Source of the DNA: Actinomadura macrotermitis
GTDB lineage: Bacteria > Actinomycetota > Actinomycetes > Streptosporangiales > Streptosporangiaceae
Assembly (NCBI RefSeq): GCF_009604375.1
Contig: NZ_WEGH01000005.1
Coordinates: 62,001 to 126,000, forward strand
Direction of reading: 5' to 3'
Length of the DNA stretch: 64,000 bases
Positions 18,539 to 26,419 of the stretch are shown piece after piece. The translations under genes and the position numbers were made by a program. The notes under the pieces were generated by a model, which did no database searches, was not told the origin of the DNA, and saw only the letters and a program-made list of their open reading frames with translations. Every line of letters begins with the position of its first letter. Position 1 is the stretch's first letter.

Positions 18539-18750
18539 CGGAGTCATTCATCGTTGGCGCCCACTGGAGGAAGAGCAGCCGCAGTGGTGGTGAAGGGACC
18601 AACTGCGTCGAGGCGGCCGCGCGCGTTACGGGGCCGGGCGTCGCGGCGCGTGACTCCAAGGATCCTGACGGCCCGGTGCTGGCCTTCACCCCGTCCGGCT
18701 GGGCGTCGCTCCTCTCCGAGATCAAGCGCGGAGCCCTCGACCTCGCCTAA
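18535..18750 (+). CDS. DUF397 protein (WhiJ partner)
   Basis: 71 residues with the family pattern: WRKSSRSGGEGTNCVEAA, then VAARDSKDPDGPVLAFTPSGWASLL. DUF397 proteins are small partners, possibly antagonists, of the WhiJ-type regulator encoded directly upstream; BldB is a more distant relative. ATGA overlap with the regulator gene fixes the start. Confidence 0.9.
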   Translation: MTESFIVGAHWRKSSRSGGEGTNCVEAAARVTGPGVAARDSKDPDGPVLAFTPSGWASLLSEIKRGALDLA

Positions 18751-18971
18751 CGCGGTGGCGCAGAGCGTTTCCGGCGGCTCCAGGACGTGTCCGGAGTAGG
18801 ACGAGCGCGCCGCCTGTCCAGGGCCCGATGTCTCCTTTAGTGTCCGAGTCGGGACTGAACCGCTCTTCCTCGGTACTCGCCGCGTAGGAACGGTTACATC
18901 GGGGGCGATCCGGCGGTGGACGGCTTCCGCCGCCGACGGTACATAGGGTGATGGCGGAGGTCGCCATGCCC

Positions 18972-19886
18972 TCAAGGACGCAGCGCCGGCCCGTCCTCTG
19001 CCGTCACGGCCGCGAACTTGTCGGGGTTGACGATGAGATGGCAGGCGCTCACCCGGCCGTCGGCGACCTGCAGCTGGAAGTGGACGAACGGGCGGTCGTC
19101 GGCCGTGACCTGAAGGGCGGGCCCGCCGTTGGCGGTGACCAGCCGGTAGCCGATCCGCGCCGCGGGGTCGACGCCGGCCGAGTCGGTGAAGGATCTGCTG
19201 AGCTTCATGATCTTCAGCACGAACCGGGCCACCTGCTCGGGGCCGGTGATCGGGCGGCGCGGCGCCACCGCCTTGCCGCCGCTGTCGGCGATCAGGCGGA
19301 CGTCGGGGGCGAGCAGCCCCATCAGCTCCGCGACGTCGCCGTTCAGGCAGGCGCCGAGGAACCGGTCGGTCACCTGCCGCCAGGCGACGGGGTCCACCTC
19401 GAAGCGCGGGCGGCGCTCCTGCACGTGCGTGCGCGCCCGTGCCGCCAGCTGCCGCACGGCCGGTTCGCGCCTGTCCAGGGCTGCGGCGATCTCGGCGTAG
19501 GGGAACTCGAAGACGTCGCGCAGGACGAACACCGCCCGCTCCAGCGGCGACAGGGACTCCAGGACCACCAGCAGCGCCAGCGACACCGACTCGGTCCGCA
19601 GCACGCCGGCGGCGGCGTCCGGGCCGGTCAGCAGCGGGTCGGGCAGCCATTCGCCCACGTAGGCCTCGCGCCGCGCCCGGACCCGCCGGAGCCGGTCGAC
19701 GGCCAGCCGGGTCGTGACGGTGACCAGGAACGCCTCCGGGTCGGCCACCGGGCCGGCCTTGGACCAGCGCAGCCAGGCCTCCTGCACCACGTCCTCGGCG
19801 TCGGCGACCCGCCCGAGCACCCGGTAGGCCACGCCCATCAGCAGGTTCCGGTGGGCCAGGAAGTCCCGCTCGCCGCCGTCCGGCAC
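18972..19886 (-). CDS. ECF41-group sigma factor (SigJ-like) with C-terminal SnoaL domain
   Basis: 304 residues. Sigma regions 2 (AYRVLGRVADAEDVVQEAWLRW) and 4 (LSPLERAVFVLRDVFEFPYAEIA) are followed by a SnoaL-like domain that regulates activity in cis instead of an anti-sigma factor. The group signatures are seen: WLPDPL (80-85), DSGGK (201-205, DGGGK in the consensus) and a C-terminal NPDKF. Such genes usually sit by a carboxymuconolactone decarboxylase, oxidoreductase or epimerase; here an oxidoreductase is divergent. I did not find the TGTCACA/CGTC target promoter between them. Confidence 0.88.
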   Translation of the reverse strand: MPDGGERDFLAHRNLLMGVAYRVLGRVADAEDVVQEAWLRWSKAGPVADPEAFLVTVTTRLAVDRLRRVRARREAYVGEWLPDPLLTGPDAAAGVLRTESVSLALLVVLESLSPLERAVFVLRDVFEFPYAEIAAALDRREPAVRQLAARARTHVQERRPRFEVDPVAWRQVTDRFLGACLNGDVAELMGLLAPDVRLIADSGGKAVAPRRPITGPEQVARFVLKIMKLSRSFTDSAGVDPAARIGYRLVTANGGPALQVTADDRPFVHFQLQVADGRVSACHLIVNPDKFAAVTAEDGPALRP

Positions 19887-19970
19887 GCCGCCTCCCGATC
19901 ATCGCGTTCCGCGGGGCATGCTAGCCGCCCGTCCTATAAGTTTGATCTTCCAACCCACTGAGGAGGGACC

Positions 19971-20885
19971 ATGAAGGCGATACGCATTCACGAAGAGGGC
20001 GGTTTCGAGGGCCTGGTCTTCGAGGAGGCGCCCGCCCCGTACAGCGCGACCGGCGACGTGCTGGTGAAGGTGCGCGCGGCGGGCCTCGTGCCGGACGAGC
20101 TGTCCTGGCCCGGCACCTGGGTGGACCGCGCCGGGCGCGACCGCACCCCGTCCGTCCCGGCCCACGAGGTGGCCGGGGAGGTCGCCGAGGTCCGCTACGG
20201 CACCACCGGCCTCGCCGTGGGCGACCGCGTCTTCGGGCTCACCGACTGGCACCGCGACGGCGCCGCCGCCGAGTACGTCGCGGTGGAGGCCCGCAATCTC
20301 GCGCCGATGCCGCGGACCGCGGACTTCGTCCAGGCGGCGTCGCTGCCGGTCGCCGGGCTGACGGCCTACCAGGGACTGTTCGTCCACGGCGGCCTGGAGG
20401 CCGGCCGGACGGTGCTGGTCCACGGCGGAGGCGGCGGGACCGGGGCCCTGGCCGTCCAGCTCGCCGCGCAGGCCGGGGCCCGCGTCATCGCGACCGGTCG
20501 CGGCCGGGCCGCGCAGGTGGCCCGCGAATGCGGCGCCGAGGACTTCGTCGACCTGGAGGAGCGGGCGTTCGAGGACGCCGTCGGTCCGGTGGACCTGGTC
20601 TTCGACACCATCGGCGGTGACGTCCTGGCCCGCTCGGCCGCCGCGGTCGCGCCCGGCGGCGTCCTGGTGTCGATCACCGCGCCGCCGCCGGTGGCGCCGG
20701 AGGGAGGCCGCGCCGCCTTCTTCATCGTCGAGCCCGACCGCGCCCAGCTCGCCGAGCTGGCCCGCCTGGTCGACGAGGGCCTGCTCCGTCCCCAGGTGGG
20801 CGCCGTCTACCCGCTGGCCGAGGCCAGGGAGGCGTTCGCCGCCAAGCAGCGCGGCGTTCCGGGCAAGGTCGTGCTCGAGGTCTGA
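19971..20885 (+). CDS. NADP-dependent medium-chain oxidoreductase (quinone oxidoreductase type)
   Basis: 304 residues, MDR superfamily without the catalytic or structural zinc ligands. The GroES-like N-terminal domain is followed by a Rossmann domain with VLVHGGGGGTGALAVQLAAQ (about 143-162). ATG has AGGAGG seven bases upstream. Divergent from the ECF41 sigma factor, which in many genomes controls such a neighbour. Substrate unknown, probably a quinone or enone. Confidence 0.85.
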   Translation: MKAIRIHEEGGFEGLVFEEAPAPYSATGDVLVKVRAAGLVPDELSWPGTWVDRAGRDRTPSVPAHEVAGEVAEVRYGTTGLAVGDRVFGLTDWHRDGAAAEYVAVEARNLAPMPRTADFVQAASLPVAGLTAYQGLFVHGGLEAGRTVLVHGGGGGTGALAVQLAAQAGARVIATGRGRAAQVARECGAEDFVDLEERAFEDAVGPVDLVFDTIGGDVLARSAAAVAPGGVLVSITAPPPVAPEGGRAAFFIVEPDRAQLAELARLVDEGLLRPQVGAVYPLAEAREAFAAKQRGVPGKVVLEV

Positions 20886-20889
20886 GGCC

Positions 20890-21768
20890 CTAGGCGTCCA
20901 GCCCGGCGAGTTCGGCGCTGTCGCGCCACAGGGCGTCGCGCAGGTCGTCCCGGCGGGCCAGTTCGGAGGGCTGCTTCCAGACGAGCTCGTTGTCGCGGAG
21001 GGCCGCGTAGTACCGGCCCGCCGGCGGCCGTGCCCGGCCGAGGGCGAGGTCGGCCAGGGCATCTCCTGCGGCCGCGACGCTGTTCGGGGACGGGCCGAGG
21101 GCCGACAGCGGCCGGGCCAGGACCCGCCAGCCGGCGCGGACGGCCCGCGGGTAGTGGCGGACCAGGCCGGTGGCGGGGACCGGCCCGGGGTCGTAGGCGA
21201 GCACGGTGGCGTCCAGGCCGGGCCGGGCGGCGAGCGCGCGGACGGTGAGGAGGTTGCAGAGCTTGGAGGAGGAGTAGGCGCGGCCGGCGGCGGTCCAGGG
21301 CGTCCGGCCGCGCTCGGGGTCGAGCTCGGGGTGGGCCAGCCGCCGGGCGTCGGCGTGGCGCGGCGCGGGCTGGACGGTGCGCTCGGCCGGGTCGTGCGTG
21401 CCGCTCGTGGTCAGCACGACGGTCGCGCCCGCGGCCAGGTGCGGCAGCAGGAGCCGCGCCAGCAGGTAGTGGGCGAGGTGGTTCACCCCGAACGCCGTCT
21501 CGAACCCGTCCGCCGTCCGGCCGCCGCGCGGCGGGATCAGGCCCGCGTTGAGGACGAGCGCGTCGATCTCCTCGCCCGCCAGGCGGCCGGCGACCGCGCC
21601 GGCGAACGCCCGGACGTCGTCCAGCCGGGCCAGGTCGAGCGGGAGCGTCTCGGCGGCCCCGGGCCCGGGACCGCGCGCGCCGAGCAGGACCCGGCCTTCG
21701 GCGGCCAGGCGGCGCAGCGCGACCGCGCCGATCCCCGAGGTGCCGCCGGTCATCACGATCGTGGGCAT
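20890..21768 (-). CDS. Short-chain dehydrogenase/reductase
   Basis: 292 residues of the SDR superfamily: cofactor motif TGGTSGIG at the N-terminus, NAG in LVLNAGLIPP and the catalytic Tyr/Lys in AYSSSKLCN. The active-site Ser lies in VVLTTSGTHD. Divergently transcribed from a TetR regulator with two palindromic operators between them, so it is very probably the regulator's target. Confidence 0.85.
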   Translation of the reverse strand: MPTIVMTGGTSGIGAVALRRLAAEGRVLLGARGPGPGAAETLPLDLARLDDVRAFAGAVAGRLAGEEIDALVLNAGLIPPRGGRTADGFETAFGVNHLAHYLLARLLLPHLAAGATVVLTTSGTHDPAERTVQPAPRHADARRLAHPELDPERGRTPWTAAGRAYSSSKLCNLLTVRALAARPGLDATVLAYDPGPVPATGLVRHYPRAVRAGWRVLARPLSALGPSPNSVAAAGDALADLALGRARPPAGRYYAALRDNELVWKQPSELARRDDLRDALWRDSAELAGLDA

Positions 21769-21788
21769 CGGCCGCCTCCACGCTAGGG

Positions 21789-21831
21789 TGAGTCGTGACT
21801 CAGGTTCGCGACAATATGAGTCGCGACTCAT
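21789..21831. promoter_or_regulatory. Two palindromic TetR operators
   Basis: TGAGTCGTGACTCA (21789-21802) and TGAGTCGCGACTCA (21817-21830) share one palindrome; the second extends to a perfect 16-base ATGAGTCGCGACTCAT. Their centres are 28 bases apart, between the SDR gene (starting 21768, leftward) and tetR (starting 21850, rightward). The regulator is presumably the adjacent TetR protein, repressing both genes. Confidence 0.8.
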
Positions 21832-21849
21832 CTTTGTCAACGGAGGACG

Positions 21850-22440
21850 ATGGAGCAGCGGGACAGGCCGATGCGCGCCGACGCCCGGCGCAACCGGGCG
21901 AAGATCCTGGCGGCGGCCGAGGCGGTGTTCACCGCCAAGGGTCCGGCCGCCTCGACCGAGGAGATCGCCGAGCGGGCCGGGGTGGCGATCGGCACGGTGT
22001 TCCGGCACTTCCCGGTCAAGGAGGCGCTGGTCCAGGCCGTCGTCGCCGAGCGGCTGCGCCGGCTCGCCGAGGCGGGGCGCGCGGCGGCCGGGGAGCCGGA
22101 CCCGGGGGCGGCCTTCTACGCGTTCATCGCGCACTGCGTGGGGGAGGCCGCGACCAAGCATTCCTTCGCCGACGCGCTGCCCACCGCCGGGATGGACCCC
22201 TCGGCCGTCCACGACGCGGTGCTGGGCGGGGTGGCCGAGCTGGACGAGGCCGTCGGGGCGCTCCTGGCCAGGGCGCAGCGGGCGGGCGCGGTCCGCGCCG
22301 ACCTCACCGTCCCCGAGGTGGCCGCCGTGGTCACCGGCGCCGCCCGGGCGGCCGAGTTCTGCGGGCCGGACGGGCGGCTGCGCGCCCGGGTGCTCGGCGT
22401 GATCTTCGACGGGCTGCGTCCGCTAGCCTCGGCGCCATGA
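21850..22440 (+). CDS. TetR family transcriptional regulator
   Basis: 196 residues. N-terminal helix-turn-helix (RNRAKILAAAEAVFTAKGPAASTEEIAERAGVAIGTVFRHFPVKEAL) and a ligand-binding C-terminal domain of the SbtR-like kind. ATG with GGAGG upstream. The two palindromes just in front make autoregulation likely. It overlaps the RidA-family gene by four bases. Confidence 0.9.
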   Translation: MEQRDRPMRADARRNRAKILAAAEAVFTAKGPAASTEEIAERAGVAIGTVFRHFPVKEALVQAVVAERLRRLAEAGRAAAGEPDPGAAFYAFIAHCVGEAATKHSFADALPTAGMDPSAVHDAVLGGVAELDEAVGALLARAQRAGAVRADLTVPEVAAVVTGAARAAEFCGPDGRLRARVLGVIFDGLRPLASAP

Positions 22441-22826
22441 CGCAGCGGCGAGTGATCCTCAGCGGATCCACCTTCGAGGAGCAGATCGGATACGCGCGGG
22501 CGGTCGTGGACGGCGACCGCGTGTACGTATCGGGGACGACCGGGTTCGACTACACGGCCATGACGATCTCCGACGACGTGGTCGAGCAGGCCGAGCAGTG
22601 CCTGCGCAACATCGAGGCGGCGCTGGCCGAGGCGGGCTGCACGTTCGACGACGTGGTGCGGGTCCGCTACCTGCTGCCCGACCGCGCCGACTTCGAGCCG
22701 TGCTGGCCGGTCCTGCGCCGCCGCTTCGGCACCGTCCGCCCGGCCGCGACCATGCTGGAGTGCGGCCTGGCCGACCCCCGCATGAAGATCGAGATCGAGG
22801 TCGACGCGCGGCGGACGGCGGGCTGA
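22437..22826 (+). CDS. RidA/YjgF family protein
   Basis: 129 residues, usual RidA length. RidA proteins hydrolyse reactive enamine/imine intermediates from amino-acid metabolism. The family pattern VSGTTGFDY, QAEQCLRNIEAALAEAG and a C-terminal IEIEVDA is seen; the catalytic Arg of canonical RidA (in the RP segment before the C-terminal strand) is not obvious in RPAATML, where Arg precedes Pro, consistent with it being conserved. Translation coupled to tetR (ATGA). Confidence 0.85.
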   Translation: MTQRRVILSGSTFEEQIGYARAVVDGDRVYVSGTTGFDYTAMTISDDVVEQAEQCLRNIEAALAEAGCTFDDVVRVRYLLPDRADFEPCWPVLRRRFGTVRPAATMLECGLADPRMKIEIEVDARRTAG

Positions 22827-22849
22827 CGAACCGTGGTAGACCAGGGCAT

Positions 22850-23338
22850 ATGACCGATCTTGTGACCGGGCGGCTGCTGCTGCACCCGATGAGCGTCGCC
22901 GAGGCCGAGCAGTTGGTGGCGGGCGAGCCCGCCGCGGGGGAGCGGTGGGCGCCCGGCTACCCCGAGGAGGTCGACGTCCTCGGGGCGCGCCGCTACCTGG
23001 AGGCGTGCGCGGTCACCGGCGACCAGGGGGCGTTCGGCGCCTACGAGATCCGGCGCCGCGCGGACGGCGCGGCGATCGGCGGCGCCGGCTTCCACGGGCC
23101 GCCCGACGAGCACGGCGACGTCACCGTCGGCTACGGCCTCATCCCCGCCGTGCGCGGCCACGGCTACGCCGCCGAGGCGCTGCGCGGGCTGCTGGCGCTG
23201 GCGGGGGAGCGGGGCGCCCGCCGGGTGCTCGGCGACACCGCGCGCGACAACGTCGCCTCCCAGCGCGTGATGACGGCCGCGGGGATGCGGCTGGTGCGCG
23301 AGGAGGACGGCCTCCGCTACTACGCGGTCGAGGTCTGA
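22850..23338 (+). CDS. GNAT family N-acetyltransferase
   Basis: 162 residues, RimJ/RimL-like GNAT: TGRLLLHPMSVAEAEQL start, acetyl-CoA loop VRGHGYAAEAL (about 99-109) and the asparagine-containing RDNVASQRVMTAAGM segment. Substrate unknown. Follows the RidA gene after 23 bases. Its end overlaps the convergent HEAT-like gene by 19 bases. Confidence 0.85.
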   Translation: MTDLVTGRLLLHPMSVAEAEQLVAGEPAAGERWAPGYPEEVDVLGARRYLEACAVTGDQGAFGAYEIRRRADGAAIGGAGFHGPPDEHGDVTVGYGLIPAVRGHGYAAEALRGLLALAGERGARRVLGDTARDNVASQRVMTAAGMRLVREEDGLRYYAVEV

Positions 23339-23925
23339 CGGGCCCGCAGCATCGCGGTGGCACGGTCCCGGACGAAGGCCTCGGGGTCGCGTTCGGCGAT
23401 CTGCCGGACGGTGCGCCCGAACACCTCGTAGCCGGTGTAGTCCGCCGCCCACAGCGCGGCGTAGCGCACCCGGGCGTCGCCGTCGCCGAGGACGGCGCCG
23501 ATCCGCTCCACCACCCGGCGGTCGGGCTCGGCGGTCGCGGCGAGGCCGAGGCGCAGCGCCGCCTGCCCGCGCTCCCGGGCGCCGGGGGCGTGGTCGAACG
23601 CGGCGCACAGGTCGGCGACCGTCCACGGCGCGAGGGCCTGCGCGGCCTCGGCCGACAGCTCCTTCAGCGTCTCGGGGCGGCGGCCGGTGAAGACGTAGTG
23701 GCCGATGCCGAACATCGCGTCCTCGAGGTAGTGCAGGGCCGCGCCGTCCGGCGCGGCCCAGGTGACGCGGCCGCCGGTCCCGGCGGCGCGGTCGCGCTCG
23801 GTGACCTCGCCCATCGGCCAGCGGCGGGACCGCGCGAACGCGTCCAGGTCCTCCACCGTCGTCTCGGGACGCAGCACGCGCCGCTGGGTCTGGAACCGAT
23901 CATCGCTGCTGGGCATGCGGGGCAT
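23320..23925 (-). CDS. HEAT-repeat-like hypothetical protein
   Basis: 201 residues from ATG 23925; ATG 23916 and GTG 23940 are alternatives. The C-terminal half reads as alpha-helical repeats (RRVVERIGAVLGDGDARVRYAALWAADY, then ERDPEAFVRDRATAML), like HEAT repeats. No catalytic motif. Function unknown. Confidence 0.6.
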   Translation of the reverse strand: MPRMPSSDDRFQTQRRVLRPETTVEDLDAFARSRRWPMGEVTERDRAAGTGGRVTWAAPDGAALHYLEDAMFGIGHYVFTGRRPETLKELSAEAAQALAPWTVADLCAAFDHAPGARERGQAALRLGLAATAEPDRRVVERIGAVLGDGDARVRYAALWAADYTGYEVFGRTVRQIAERDPEAFVRDRATAMLRARQTSTA

Positions 23926-23971
23926 TGTCCTGGTGATCACCGCTTCGCGCCAGCGGAACGCCGGGACCGGC

Positions 23972-24763
23972 TCACTTCACCTCGCGGCGGGCCAGGCGGA
24001 CGGTCCCGGCGGCGAGCGGCAGCAGCAGCCACACCGCCAGCGAGGCGGCGACGCGGGCCCACTCCCCGGACGTGACGCCGGGGTGGGTGAGCGCGTCGAG
24101 CGTGCGGTGGGTGTCCAGCCACTTGGCCGTCCCCTCCAGCCGGCCCACCATCGCGCCGAGCGTCGACCACAGGGTCGGCAGCAGGAAGTACAGCACGACG
24201 GCGAGGGGCGTGTTCATGAACAGCATCCCGAACGCCGTGCCCATGAGGACCGACGCGACCGCGAAGAGCAGCACGGTGGCGACCAGGGACGGCTCGACCG
24301 TCCAGCCGCCGCCCGACCGGCCGAGCAGCCCGCCGGCCGCGCGGCCGAGGACGGCGGCGGCCAGCCCGGCCAGCGCGAAGCCCGCGCCGAGGACCGCGCC
24401 GCCGAGCAGCTTGGCCGCCACGACCCGGTGCCGGTCCGGGACGAGCAGGCAGGTGCTCAGCATGGTGCGCTGCGACCATTCGGTCGTCACCGCGAGGATG
24501 CCGAGCACCGGCAGCAGCAGCCCGACCCCGAGCTGCGCGGCGACGAAGAACTCCCCGAGGCTCTGCTCTCCCTTCGGCGCGGTGTACAGCACCACCGGCA
24601 TCATCGCGACGGCCGTGAGCGCGACCAGGATCAGCAGCCAGCGGCCCGAGCGGGTGTCGGTCGTCTTGCGCAGCTCGACGGCGGTCAGCCGGGCCAGGGA
24701 GGGCCGGGGCGGCTCCGCCAGGTCGGCGTGGGCCGTGGCCGGGCGCGTCAGGGTGGCGGTCAT
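23972..24763 (-). CDS. ABC transporter permease (ABC-2 type)
   Basis: 263 residues with six predicted membrane helices after a cytoplasmic N-terminus; the first follows RLTAVELRKTTDTRSGRW, a hallmark of two-component-linked ABC-2 permeases in actinobacteria. Exports an unknown compound with the ATPase encoded upstream, whose stop overlaps this ATG by four bases. Probable target of the adjacent response regulator. Confidence 0.85.
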   Translation of the reverse strand: MTATLTRPATAHADLAEPPRPSLARLTAVELRKTTDTRSGRWLLILVALTAVAMMPVVLYTAPKGEQSLGEFFVAAQLGVGLLLPVLGILAVTTEWSQRTMLSTCLLVPDRHRVVAAKLLGGAVLGAGFALAGLAAAVLGRAAGGLLGRSGGGWTVEPSLVATVLLFAVASVLMGTAFGMLFMNTPLAVVLYFLLPTLWSTLGAMVGRLEGTAKWLDTHRTLDALTHPGVTSGEWARVAASLAVWLLLPLAAGTVRLARREVK

Positions 24764-25647
24764 CGCGTGGCTCCATGGGTGAGGGTGAGGAACAGTTCTT
24801 CCAGGCCGTTCCCGTTCGCCTGGCGCAGTTCGGTGAGGACGACGCCGGCCCGCGCCGCGGCGTGCCCGGCGGCCTCGGCGGACCCCTGCACCAGGTAGGC
24901 GCCGGTGCCGTCGGGCCGGGACGGCAGCCGCGCGCCCGCCAGCGCCGCGTGCAGCGCGGCCGGGTCGGTGGCGCGCACCAGCACCCCGCTGGCGTCGCCG
25001 AGCAGCTCCTCCTTGGCGCCCTGGGCCGCGATCCGGCCGCCGGCGATCACCACGAACCGGTCCGCGACGGCCTCGACCTCGCGCAGCAGGTGCGACGACA
25101 GCAGCACCGTGCCGCCCCGGTCGGCGAAGCCGCGCAGCAGCGAGCGCATCCAGAAGATGCCCTCGGGGTCCAGGCCGTTGGCGGGCTCGTCCAGGATCAG
25201 CACCTTCGGGTCGCCGATCAGGGCCTGCGCGAGGCCGAGCCGCTGGCGCATGCCGAGGGAGTAGGCGCCGACCCGCCGCCGGGCCGCCTTGGCCGGCAGC
25301 CCGACCGCCTCCAGCATCTCCCCGACGCGCCGCTGCTCCACGCCGACGGTGCGCGCGGTGAGCGCCAGCACCTCGCGGCCCGAGCGGCCCGCGTGCTGCG
25401 CGGCGGCGTCGAGCAGCACCCCGACGTGCCGGCCGGGGTTGGCGATGCGCCGGTAGGGGCGGCCGAGCACGGTCGCCGCGCCGTCCGACGGCGGGGTCAG
25501 CCCGCAGATCATCCGCATCGTGGTGGACTTGCCCGCGCCGTTCGGGCCGAGGAAGCCGGTGACGGTGCCGGGCGCGCACCGGAACGTCACGTCCCGGACG
25601 GCCTCGGCGCCCCGGTAGCGCTTGGACAGGCGTTCGACTTCGATCAT
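24760..25647 (-). CDS. ABC transporter ATP-binding protein
   Basis: 295 residues. Walker A GPNGAGKST (about 33-41), signature YSLGMRQRLGLAQAL, Walker B VLILDEPANGLDP and switch His in LLSSHLL are all intact. DrrA/BcrA-type exporter ATPase; drug or peptide export is the common role. Immediately upstream lie two exact 14-base direct repeats that could bind the response regulator. Confidence 0.92.
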   Translation of the reverse strand: MIEVERLSKRYRGAEAVRDVTFRCAPGTVTGFLGPNGAGKSTTMRMICGLTPPSDGAATVLGRPYRRIANPGRHVGVLLDAAAQHAGRSGREVLALTARTVGVEQRRVGEMLEAVGLPAKAARRRVGAYSLGMRQRLGLAQALIGDPKVLILDEPANGLDPEGIFWMRSLLRGFADRGGTVLLSSHLLREVEAVADRFVVIAGGRIAAQGAKEELLGDASGVLVRATDPAALHAALAGARLPSRPDGTGAYLVQGSAEAAGHAAARAGVVLTELRQANGNGLEELFLTLTHGATR

Positions 25648-25683
25648 GCGTCCAGCCTGCCGGGGGCGGCCCGGCCGCCGCGA

Positions 25684-25719
25684 CGTCCGAAGGTCGAGAC
25701 CAGGGCGTCCGAAGGTCGA
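25684..25719. promoter_or_regulatory. Two exact direct repeats 22 bases apart before the ABC exporter operon
   Basis: CGTCCGAAGGTCGA occurs at 25684-25697 and 25706-25719, a spacing of 22 bases, i.e. two helical turns on the same DNA face. Each copy is an imperfect palindrome (CGTCC-GAA-GGTCG). They lie 37 bases upstream of the ATPase start and just after the response regulator gene. NarL-type regulators bind such sites; binding here is inferred. Confidence 0.6.
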
Positions 25720-25738
25720 TCCCGCGCCGGCCGGGCGG

Positions 25739-26410
25739 TCAGTCCCTGGGGCCGTCGTCGCCCGCGTCGTGCACCAGCAGCGCGATCTGCACCCGGTTGT
25801 TCAGCTCCAGCTTGGTCAGCAGCCGCGACACGTACGCCTTGACGGTCGCCACGCTGAGCGACAGCTCCCGGCCGATCTCGCTGTTGGTGCGGCCCCGCCC
25901 GACCAGCGCGGCGACCGCCCGCTCGCCCTCGCTGAGGCGGCCGAGCAGCTCGCGGGCGCGCTGCCGCCGCGGGTCCACGCCGCTGTCCGCGACGTAGGTC
26001 ATCATCTTGCGCAGCACGGCCGGCGACAGCATCGGCTCGCCCGCCGCGACCTGCCGGATCGCCTGCACGATCTGCGCCGGCGGGGTGTGCTTCAGCAGGA
26101 ACCCGCTCGCGCCCGCGCGCATCGCGCGCAGGATGTGCTCGTCGGTGTCGAAGGTGGTGAGGATGATGATCTCCGGCGGCTCGCGGCGGGCGCGCAGCCG
26201 CTCGGTGGCCGCCAGGCCGTCCATCCGGGGCATCCGGATGTCCATCAGCACCACGTCGGGGCGGTGCTGGTTCACCGCGGCCACGACCTCGGCGCCGTCG
26301 GCGACGTCGCCGACCACCGCCAGGTCGTCCGCGCCCGCCAGCATCATCGCCAGGCCCGCGCGCACCAGGGCGTCGTCGTCCACGATGAGCACGCGGATCG
26401 CAGAGTCCAT
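25739..26410 (-). CDS. NarL/LuxR-type response regulator
   Basis: 223 residues. Receiver domain with acidic pocket DDDAL, phosphoacceptor Asp in VVLMDIRMP and Lys in LLKHTPP; C-terminal LuxR helix-turn-helix GRTNSEIGRELSLSVATVKAYVSRLLTKL. Forms a two-component system with the histidine kinase encoded nine bases upstream and is likely to control the ABC exporter downstream. Confidence 0.93.
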   Translation of the reverse strand: MDSAIRVLIVDDDALVRAGLAMMLAGADDLAVVGDVADGAEVVAAVNQHRPDVVLMDIRMPRMDGLAATERLRARREPPEIIILTTFDTDEHILRAMRAGASGFLLKHTPPAQIVQAIRQVAAGEPMLSPAVLRKMMTYVADSGVDPRRQRARELLGRLSEGERAVAALVGRGRTNSEIGRELSLSVATVKAYVSRLLTKLELNNRVQIALLVHDAGDDGPRD

Positions 26411-26419
26411 GACGTCAGC

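Noticed and set aside
18751..18971. Gene or RNA in the gap after the DUF397 gene
   Set aside because: 221 bases with no frame of good quality and no recognisable RNA; probably the 3' ends of two convergent transcripts.
19887..19970. ECF41 promoter in front of the oxidoreductase
   Set aside because: No TGTCACA -35 element; TATAAG is present but without a partner.
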